Origin: a virus
DNA length: 47,509 nt
Strand: one strand, 5' to 3'
Virus record (IMG/VR): IMGVR_UViG_3300042387_002469
Span: 1 to 47,509 of that record
The first letter of the stretch is position 1. Every line of letters begins with the position of its first letter. Both the position numbers and the translations under genes were made by a program. This document shows positions 43,027 to 47,509 of the stretch, piece by piece. The notes beneath the pieces are model-generated. The model made no database searches and was not told the DNA's origin. It saw nothing but the letters and a program-made list of their open reading frames with translations.

Positions 43027-43182
43027 ATGACAAAGAAAGAAAAAAAAGCATTAGCAGACTCATTGAAACAAGTACTCGAAAAATCAAATGAATTATTTCA
43101 AAACCAAACCCAATCACATGCTTATATTGTTGGGTATTTGGAAGGTGCAATTAAAGCAGCAGTTAGAGAATTAGAGGACTAA
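43027..43182 (+). CDS. Small helical protein
   Basis: A 51-aa ORF (MTKKEKKALADSLKQVLEKS...), a single amphipathic helix pair; promoter 19 bp upstream. Followed by another promoter. Confidence 0.65.
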   Translation: MTKKEKKALADSLKQVLEKSNELFQNQTQSHAYIVGYLEGAIKAAVRELED

Positions 43183-43197
43183 AAGTATTAAAATAAA

Positions 43198-43208
43198 TTT
43201 CGTATATT
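43198..43208 (+). promoter_or_regulatory. Early-type phage promoter
   Basis: TTTCGTATATT then AAAG and TATAAAAG. Confidence 0.8.
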
Positions 43209-43228
43209 AAAGTATAAAAGAAAAAGTT

Positions 43229-43684
43229 ATGAAGAAAGAAGAATTATTAGCAAAACTAGAAGTAGCAAAAGAAGTCACTTCAGTAGTATCAATTGATTTG
43301 ATTATCTCAGCATTGAATGAACTTGAGTTACCAACTAAAACAGGTATTACTCAGGAATTAGCAGATAAAATTGCAGATGCAATTGAACGAACATTAGATT
43401 ACAATGCCGATGATTTAGTTTATAAAGATAATATTACATTTAGTCTCAATTATGGAAATCAACTTGAAATAGATGAAGCACAAATTGATGTTGGTGAAAC
43501 AATGGAACATATCACAGCAGTTCTAGATGGATTTATCATTGAAGAAGGTATGGAGGAAATTATTCAAGATGAAGATGTGATTGAGGTTTCAAACGAAACA
43601 GGACATACATTACCAGGTTTTGAAGAAGGAATTGGTTTAGATAATTTGAATATTCGTTTTCAAGATGGTAGACAAGGAATTTAA
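43229..43684 (+). CDS. Acidic protein of unknown function
   Basis: A 151-aa acidic protein with helices at the start (LLAKLEVAKEVTSVVSIDLI) and a glycine-containing C-terminus (FEEGIGLDNLNIRFQDGRQG). No motif recognised. Confidence 0.7.
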   Translation: MKKEELLAKLEVAKEVTSVVSIDLIISALNELELPTKTGITQELADKIADAIERTLDYNADDLVYKDNITFSLNYGNQLEIDEAQIDVGETMEHITAVLDGFIIEEGMEEIIQDEDVIEVSNETGHTLPGFEEGIGLDNLNIRFQDGRQGI

Positions 43685-43704
43685 TCAAATAAAATAGATA
43701 AAGG

Positions 43705-43735
43705 AAGCCCTCAATCAAGAGGGCTTTCGTATATT
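43705..43735 (+). promoter_or_regulatory. Fused terminator-promoter cassette
   Basis: Hairpin AAGCCCTC / GAGGGCTT with loop AATCAA, T-run shared with TTTCGTATATT (43725-43735), then CAAG and TATAAAA. Confidence 0.82.
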
Positions 43736-43755
43736 CAAGTATAAAATTAAGAAAG

Positions 43756-44160
43756 ATGAATTTACAAAATTTAGACAGAGACAAATTACTAACACTACAA
43801 CAACTAATTAACAAAGCACTTGAACAACCCGAACCACCAGTGAAGGACCTTGAATATATGATCGAAGATATTATGGATGAATTTGACTTTGATCAGGTGG
43901 AACGTGCTATGGAAGCTTTAAATTGGAAATGGCGAGGTGAAACACCTTCAATTGAGGATTTACGAGAGGAAGCAGAACGTTTATTACGAGGTGCTGCTGA
44001 AAGTAGATTGGGTCACTATAGAGCTACTCATCACGATGTAGCAATTATAAATGCTTGTGGTGGTTTTGAAGCTAAAGCGTTTTGTAATGAAGACAAAACT
44101 AAAATTACAGGACTAGACCTTGCATTTGTAGTTACAAGTTGGGATTCAAGTATAGACTAA
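43756..44160 (+). CDS. Conserved phage protein of unknown function
   Basis: A 134-aa protein. The segment EFDFDQVERAMEALNWKWRG and the later RATHHDVAIINACGGFEAKAF resemble a known small phage family without assigned function. Helix-rich start, beta-rich end. Confidence 0.72.
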   Translation: MNLQNLDRDKLLTLQQLINKALEQPEPPVKDLEYMIEDIMDEFDFDQVERAMEALNWKWRGETPSIEDLREEAERLLRGAAESRLGHYRATHHDVAIINACGGFEAKAFCNEDKTKITGLDLAFVVTSWDSSID

Positions 44161-44182
44161 GGAATAAGCTTATTAAAAAAGA

Positions 44183-44193
44183 TTTCGTATATT
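44183..44193 (+). promoter_or_regulatory. Early-type phage promoter
   Basis: TTTCGTATATT then GATTA and TATAAAAAG. Confidence 0.8.
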
Positions 44194-44213
44194 GATTATA
44201 TAAAAAGAAAAAA

Positions 44214-44558
44214 ATGAAAGATATGAAGATTACAAATAAAACATTGATGGTTGAATTCCAAACAGAAGCAACATTTGGTCCACAAGGTGCAGTTAAAACA
44301 ACATTATTACACAATGCTTTTCTATCAAGAAATGACGAAGGTAAGTTAGTAGCAGATATTGATTTATGTATTGATTTTATAGATACTACATTTTTAGGTA
44401 ATAAAGTTGGAAATGGATTTGATGAATTTAAAAAATTCAAAGACACATTAAAAGGATTAGGAATTGATTTTGATGAGTTGATTGACATTGAAGAGAAAAA
44501 ATTGATAGATCAAGGAATTGAACAAAATATTTTATTTTACTTTAGAGAAGATATCTAA
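44214..44558 (+). CDS. Small protein of unknown function
   Basis: A 114-aa protein (KITNKTLMVEFQTEATFGPQ, LVADIDLCIDFIDTTFLG). A second ATG lies three codons in (44223). Confidence 0.68.
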   Translation: MKDMKITNKTLMVEFQTEATFGPQGAVKTTLLHNAFLSRNDEGKLVADIDLCIDFIDTTFLGNKVGNGFDEFKKFKDTLKGLGIDFDELIDIEEKKLIDQGIEQNILFYFREDI

Positions 44559-44563
44559 AATGG

Positions 44564-44594
44564 AAGCCCTTAATTAAAAGGGCTTTCGTATATT
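44564..44594 (+). promoter_or_regulatory. Fused terminator-promoter cassette
   Basis: Hairpin AAGCCCTT / AAGGGCTT with loop AATTAA (44572-44577), T-run shared with TTTCGTATATT (44584-44594), then TCGGG and TATAAAAAG. The stem differs from the other two copies by compensated changes (C-G to T-A). Confidence 0.82.
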
Positions 44595-44614
44595 TCGGGT
44601 ATAAAAAGAGAAAG

Positions 44615-44884
44615 ATGAATAAGACACAAAAGAAAAAAGAAGTACTAAGACGATTTTTCACATTTGTAGATGAAGTATTTACCAATTATGAAATAGATGA
44701 TTATGGTGATGGTGGTCGTGTTAGTTTTGTTCTAACCAATGGTGGATATGATGATGTAATTGAGTTTCAACGTTCATATTTAGATTTATTCACTTTAGAT
44801 AATGCTTCGGAACAAGTCAAAGAAGATTGTAAAGTAATGGAAGGAATGTTAAAAGTAATTCAAAACGAAGTAGAAGCGCTTTAA
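44615..44884 (+). CDS. Small protein of unknown function
   Basis: An 89-aa protein: Lys-rich start (NKTQKKKEVLRRFFTFVDEV), acidic middle (YEIDDYGDGGRVSFVLTNGG) and helical end. Own promoter. Confidence 0.65.
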   Translation: MNKTQKKKEVLRRFFTFVDEVFTNYEIDDYGDGGRVSFVLTNGGYDDVIEFQRSYLDLFTLDNASEQVKEDCKVMEGMLKVIQNEVEAL

Positions 44885-44944
44885 AAAAAAGTGGCTTTTG
44901 CTTTTTATATCGACCCCTATCATACTCAAATACGTATATACAAA

Positions 44945-45151
44945 ATGAAACAACGAGGCAGACCAAAGAAAAATACAGATGTACAAAACGCACCTGCACT
45001 TAAACAAGGTGATAAAGTGAGGTGTATGACGCATCCGGGTGTTTGGGAATTGGTTTGGTATAAAGAAGGAGACACAACGTGTGCTATTCAAAACAAAAAA
45101 TATAGGTGTATTGTTAAAACAAGTATTTTAACAAAGGACAAAGAAAATTAA
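44945..45151 (+). CDS. Small protein with AT-hook-like start
   Basis: A 68-aa protein from the ATG at 44945; a GTG 54 bp upstream would add an unlikely extension. It opens MKQRGRPKKNTD, a clear AT-hook core, followed by a KOW-like GDKVRCMTHPGVWELVWY. A near-match TACGTATATA to the promoter lies 8 bp upstream. Confidence 0.62.
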   Translation: MKQRGRPKKNTDVQNAPALKQGDKVRCMTHPGVWELVWYKEGDTTCAIQNKKYRCIVKTSILTKDKEN

Positions 45152-45157
45152 GAGAGA

Positions 45158-45168
45158 TTTCGTATATT
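45158..45168 (+). promoter_or_regulatory. Early-type phage promoter
   Basis: TTTCGTATATT then TCAGG and TATAAAAG. Its leader before the next ATG is about 60 nt, unusually long for this region. Confidence 0.8.
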
Positions 45169-45227
45169 TCAGGTATAAAAGAAGAAAAAATAAAAGTTTT
45201 AAACATTTAAACTAACAAGTTTCAATT

Positions 45228-45410
45228 ATGGCAAAATTAAATCAATTTCAAAAAGGAGTATTACGTGATGCATTACAAATGTATTCAGATGAATTAAAAA
45301 ATAGTATCAAAGTAATGATAGAAGATGGTAAAACACCATTTATGACGGAAGGTTTTGTTGATATGCAAATCAATGAATTGTTGGATACATTAAAAATTGT
45401 GAAAGGATGA
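45228..45410 (+). CDS. Small helical protein
   Basis: A 60-aa protein (AKLNQFQKGVLRDALQMYSD). Overlaps the next gene by 4 bp. Confidence 0.62.
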   Translation: MAKLNQFQKGVLRDALQMYSDELKNSIKVMIEDGKTPFMTEGFVDMQINELLDTLKIVKG

Positions 45411-45619
45411 TAAAAAAAACACCACTACAACCAATTATTGAATCGTTTGAGCGAGCTAGAGCATCGATTACTTCAGAAGATATGATTAAGGGAATTGATT
45501 TTGCTTTAGAGATTGTAAGATCGTATGAACGGGTTGTTGAAATGAAATTAGATAATGCTAAAATAGAAGGTGTAAATGAAACACTTAAGCAATTAAATGA
45601 AAAACTTAGAAAGGTATGA
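45407..45619 (+). CDS. Small helical protein
   Basis: A 70-aa protein with a long helix (ALEIVRSYERVVEMKLDN). ATGA overlaps on both sides put it in one unit with 45228 and 45616. Confidence 0.62.
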   Translation: MIKKTPLQPIIESFERARASITSEDMIKGIDFALEIVRSYERVVEMKLDNAKIEGVNETLKQLNEKLRKV

Positions 45620-45831
45620 GTAAAAGTGATGTAAAACGTATCCAAACTACATTAGAGGTAGTAACAGATAATTTAGATGATTTAGTGAATGAGTTGTTAC
45701 CAGACAATTATGATGCTAAAGAATTAGTAAATCATTTGTATGAAGTGATCAATGATGTTTGTAGTATATTAGAAAATGAAATTGAAAGAGAGGAAAAGGT
45801 AAAAGCAGAAAAGTTTCGTATGTTTAGGTAA
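45616..45831 (+). CDS. Small helical protein
   Basis: A 71-aa protein (VKRIQTTLEVVTDNLDDLVN). A variant promoter TTTCGTATGTT lies in its last codons (45814-45824), ahead of 45855. Confidence 0.62.
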   Translation: MSKSDVKRIQTTLEVVTDNLDDLVNELLPDNYDAKELVNHLYEVINDVCSILENEIEREEKVKAEKFRMFR

Positions 45832-45854
45832 ATAAGAAAGAAAAAGAAAAAGTT

Positions 45855-46058
45855 ATGAAGAAGTTTACAATTGTAGAACAGGTCCCAGCATTAGCAGAAT
45901 ACACTTATGAAGTGGAAGCAGAAAATGAAGATGAAGCAATGGAACTAATCAAGGAAAGAATGGTTGATTATGAAGAATATACCCTCGATATAATTTATGA
46001 TGATGTGTGTTTAGAATTTGATATAAAAGTAGTTAAGGTAGAAGATATTGAAGATTAA
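45855..46058 (+). CDS. DpnD/PcfM-like small protein
   Basis: A 67-aa beta-alpha-beta protein: FTIVEQVPALAEYTYEVEA then ENEDEAMELIKERM, following the pattern of DpnD/PcfM-type proteins. Related in shape to 46091. Function unknown. Confidence 0.6.
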   Translation: MKKFTIVEQVPALAEYTYEVEAENEDEAMELIKERMVDYEEYTLDIIYDDVCLEFDIKVVKVEDIED

Positions 46059-46059
46059 G

Positions 46060-46070
46060 TTCATATATTT
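46060..46070 (+). promoter_or_regulatory. Variant early-type promoter
   Basis: GTTCATATATT, differing by CGTATA to CATATA, then TCAGG and TATAAAAT. Confidence 0.55.
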
Positions 46071-46090
46071 CAGGTATAAAATTAAGAGAC

Positions 46091-46288
46091 ATGCCACAAT
46101 TTAGATTTGAAACAGAAGTACAAGTTACAAAAGTGTTTGAGTATCATATTGAAGCAGATACACTAGAGGAAGCTACTAGACAATTAGAAACTGGAGAACA
46201 TAGAGATAGAGGTTGGATAATTGAAACCCAAGAACATTGGGAAACAGAATTAATTGTAGATTATGAAATAGTTGAGGACGAAGATTAG
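46091..46288 (+). CDS. DpnD/PcfM-like small protein
   Basis: A 65-aa protein with VTKVFEYHIEADTLEEATRQL and an acidic end, same beta-alpha-beta pattern as 45855 (EYxxEAexxEEA), likely a distant paralogue. Confidence 0.6.
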   Translation: MPQFRFETEVQVTKVFEYHIEADTLEEATRQLETGEHRDRGWIIETQEHWETELIVDYEIVEDED

Positions 46289-46298
46289 TGAGATAGAG

Positions 46299-46308
46299 AT
46301 CGTATATT
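46299..46308 (+). promoter_or_regulatory. Early-type phage promoter
   Basis: ATCGTATATT then CCAG and TATAAATA (46313-46320). Confidence 0.68.
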
Positions 46309-46336
46309 CCAGTATAAATAAGAAAATAAGAAAAGG

Positions 46337-46492
46337 ATGTATAGTTTAGATTGTGATTATTTTGTAGAAGAGTTTAGTTCAATAGAAAAATTATTGTACT
46401 ATGTGGAACAAGTAGGGATGGACCCCAACTATGAAATAACACGAAACGGAAAATGTACTGGGGAGTATTTAAGTGAATTAATTAGTTATTAA
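46337..46492 (+). CDS. Small acidic protein
   Basis: A 51-aa ORF (MYSLDCDYFVEEFSSIEKLL...), with an A/G-rich leader. Acidic, with several Tyr. No motif recognised. Confidence 0.6.
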   Translation: MYSLDCDYFVEEFSSIEKLLYYVEQVGMDPNYEITRNGKCTGEYLSELISY

Positions 46493-46502
46493 AATTAAGG
46501 TT

Positions 46503-46565
46503 ATGGCAGTGTTTTTTATTATGTTATTAGTAGCATTTATTATGGTTCATTACAATGAGGATTAA
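46503..46565 (+). CDS. 20-aa membrane peptide
   Basis: MAVFFIMLLVAFIMVHYNED: one hydrophobic helix. Same AAGGTTATG start context as its neighbours. Confidence 0.45.
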   Translation: MAVFFIMLLVAFIMVHYNED

Positions 46566-47130
46566 CAAAAATCATCAATGAACCTCGTCAATGAATATCG
46601 TCAAAAAAACGAAAATCAACGCATATAAACGCGGAACAGGAATCGTCAATGATAATCATCATCAAAACGGAAATCAACGAAGATCATCGTCAAGGAAATC
46701 ATCACATGTGTGGAATGAAAATCAACATGGGGAACGTCAATTGTCAATAATGATCATCACCAAATGAAAATCGTCGGAATGTATGTGGAATGTTGTTTGT
46801 CCACGAAGGGTACACAAAGGTGTTGGGTCTAACCCCTATGTTGATCGTCCACGTCCCTCTTCACCCTTTCCAAAAATATATACAAAAATTATGAACAAAC
46901 ACGTGTCCCCCACGGGGGAAATGGGGGATGGGGGGATGAAAATTATTAAAAAATGGTTGTCACCCTGGATTATTTTTCGTATCTTCCCCATATGTATTAA
47001 TGAACAAAATGATGTTCTCCGTCATGGAAATAGAACAGTGATTAGCAACAGCGTATAGGGCACAAAAGTAACCACCCAGTAAACAAAACACGGAAATCGT
47101 CACGATGTTTCTCGTCATGGAAATCAACAA
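46566..47130 (+). repeat. Noncoding block of degenerate ATCRTCA / GGAAATCAAC repeats
   Basis: No convincing gene. Short motifs recur at irregular spacing: ATCATCA, ATCGTCA, CGTCAATGA, GAAAATCAAC, GGAAATCAACG, GGAAATCATCA, GAAAATCGTCGG, CGGAAATCGTCA, CGTCATGGAAATC. At least fifteen copies occur, dense at 46566-46790, then again at 47015-47130. Between lies a C- and G-rich stretch with GGGGG runs (46914-46936) and a weak promoter-like TTTCGTATCTT (46976). Base composition and motif content differ from all other parts. A replication origin, pac-like signal or protein-binding array is possible. Confidence 0.6.
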
Positions 47131-47135
47131 AAAGA

Positions 47136-47158
47136 AGCTTGCATAGGGAATGCAGGCT
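47136..47158 (+). other. Hairpin before a promoter
   Basis: Stem AGCTTGCA / TGCAGGCT (one T-G pair) with loop TAGGGAA; no T-run directly after it. It marks the end of the repeat block. Confidence 0.55.
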
Positions 47159-47168
47159 ATCAGACTGC

Positions 47169-47179
47169 TTTCGTATATT
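47169..47179 (+). promoter_or_regulatory. Early-type phage promoter
   Basis: TTTCGTATATT, 9 bp before the ATG at 47189. Confidence 0.75.
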
Positions 47180-47188
47180 GAAATAAAA

Positions 47189-47308
47189 ATGAAAACAATA
47201 GAAGTAACTCAGGAAGAAATTTATCAAGCAACTAGACCTAACATATACAGGAATAGAAAAAAGTATACTAGAAAAAGTAAACATAGGAATAAGTCTTGTG
47301 AAGATTAA
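47189..47308 (+). CDS. Small basic protein
   Basis: A 39-aa ORF (MKTIEVTQEEIYQATRPNIY...) with a Lys/Arg-rich tail. Promoter on both sides supports it. Confidence 0.58.
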   Translation: MKTIEVTQEEIYQATRPNIYRNRKKYTRKSKHRNKSCED

Positions 47309-47318
47309 TTCGTATATT
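47308..47318 (+). promoter_or_regulatory. Early-type phage promoter
   Basis: ATTCGTATATT then TCAG and TATAATTA. Confidence 0.72.
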
Positions 47319-47342
47319 TCAGTATAATTAAAAAGATAAGTT

Positions 47343-47509
47343 ATGAAAAGTGAATTAATTAAAGAAATTAAAGACGAAGTAAAAGTCATCTATGATGTAG
47401 ACGTTACAGAAGAAGTTGTCAGTGACTTTATTAGTTGGTACTTCAAAAGACAAAAAAATCCAGTATTCGATACTACTGAACGTGAGGACTTCATGTATTA
47501 CCTTGAAGA
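47343..47509 (+). CDS. Partial protein, runs off the right edge
   Basis: At least 55 residues (MKSELIKEIKDEVKVIYDVD...), starting AAGTTATG behind a promoter. Mixed helical pattern (VVSDFISWYFKRQK); function not recognised. Confidence 0.65.
   Translation, partial: MKSELIKEIKDEVKVIYDVDVTEEVVSDFISWYFKRQKNPVFDTTEREDFMYYLE

Noticed and set aside
46783-47058. 91-aa + strand ORF in the repeat block
   Set aside because: No leader or start context, covers the G-run stretch and repeats, unlike any neighbour in composition.
46566-47130. CRISPR-like array
   Set aside because: Motifs are short, degenerate and irregularly spaced, with no constant repeat or spacer length.
47042-47389. 115-aa minus-strand ORF
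   Set aside because: Crosses two + strand promoters and two small genes; low-complexity translation.

Overview
The window reads as part of a large T4-like tailed phage genome whose host is probably a member of the Bacteroidota. T4-like: a gp43-type family B DNA polymerase, a gp45-type sliding clamp and gp44/gp62-type clamp-loader subunits sit together, with phage GroES/GroEL and many very small genes. Bacteroidota-like: promoters match the TTG / about 20 bp / TAnnTTT pattern of that phylum, there are almost no Shine-Dalgarno sequences, and start codons sit in an A-rich AAAGTTATG context. Both inferences come from sequence reading only; no database was searched. Every convincing protein gene is on the + strand, often with ATGA or short overlaps. 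No capsid, portal, terminase or tail gene was recognised, so this is the replication, accessory and early side of the genome.

Layout. 1-3.9 kb: GTP cyclohydrolase I (cut by the window edge), a MazG/PRA-PH-like nucleotide pyrophosphohydrolase, and DNA polymerase. 4-13.2 kb: sliding clamp, GroES, GroEL, clamp loader, a Cas4/RecB-like nuclease, a ribbon-helix-helix protein, and four proteins that share a short peptide (RMQMLAGIITE at the N-terminus or RAGIIK at the C-terminus), which I read as a possible prohead-targeting or processing tag. 13.2-29 kb: a 16 kb glycan cluster with seven glycosyltransferase-like proteins, an RfbH-type 3-dehydrase, an RmlB-type dehydratase, a thiamine-diphosphate enzyme, an acylating acetaldehyde dehydrogenase plus 4-hydroxy-2-oxovalerate aldolase pair, two further short-chain dehydrogenase/epimerases and an FkbM-type methyltransferase. 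Together these suggest a phage-encoded pathway for a branched deoxysugar. 29-31.6 kb: small zinc-finger proteins (DksA/TraR-like, HNH-like, SWIM).

31.6-32.3 kb is an RNA island: tRNA-Thr(TGT), a roughly 300-nt stretch with a multibranch stem, a possible pseudoknot and a strong terminator, then a CAT-anticodon tRNA. 32.3-35.7 kb holds small genes including a phosphoesterase and a lipoprotein. 35.7-47.5 kb is an early-type region: about 25 copies of a stereotyped promoter (TTTCGTATATT followed 4-5 nt later by TATAAA), mostly one per one or two small genes, with three copies fused to a terminator hairpin. It also has a RadA/RecA-like ATPase, a DUF932-type protein, an oversized tRNA-Leu-like gene and, at 46.6-47.1 kb, a noncoding block crowded with degenerate ATCRTCA / GGAAATCAAC repeats that could be a replication origin or protein-binding array.

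The most unusual items are the branched-sugar module (17.0-26.4 kb), the shared peptide tag (7.4-11.8 kb), the structured RNA next to tRNA-Thr, the tRNA-Leu-like gene with an enlarged central arm, the repeat block near 46.6 kb, and the terminator-promoter fusions.
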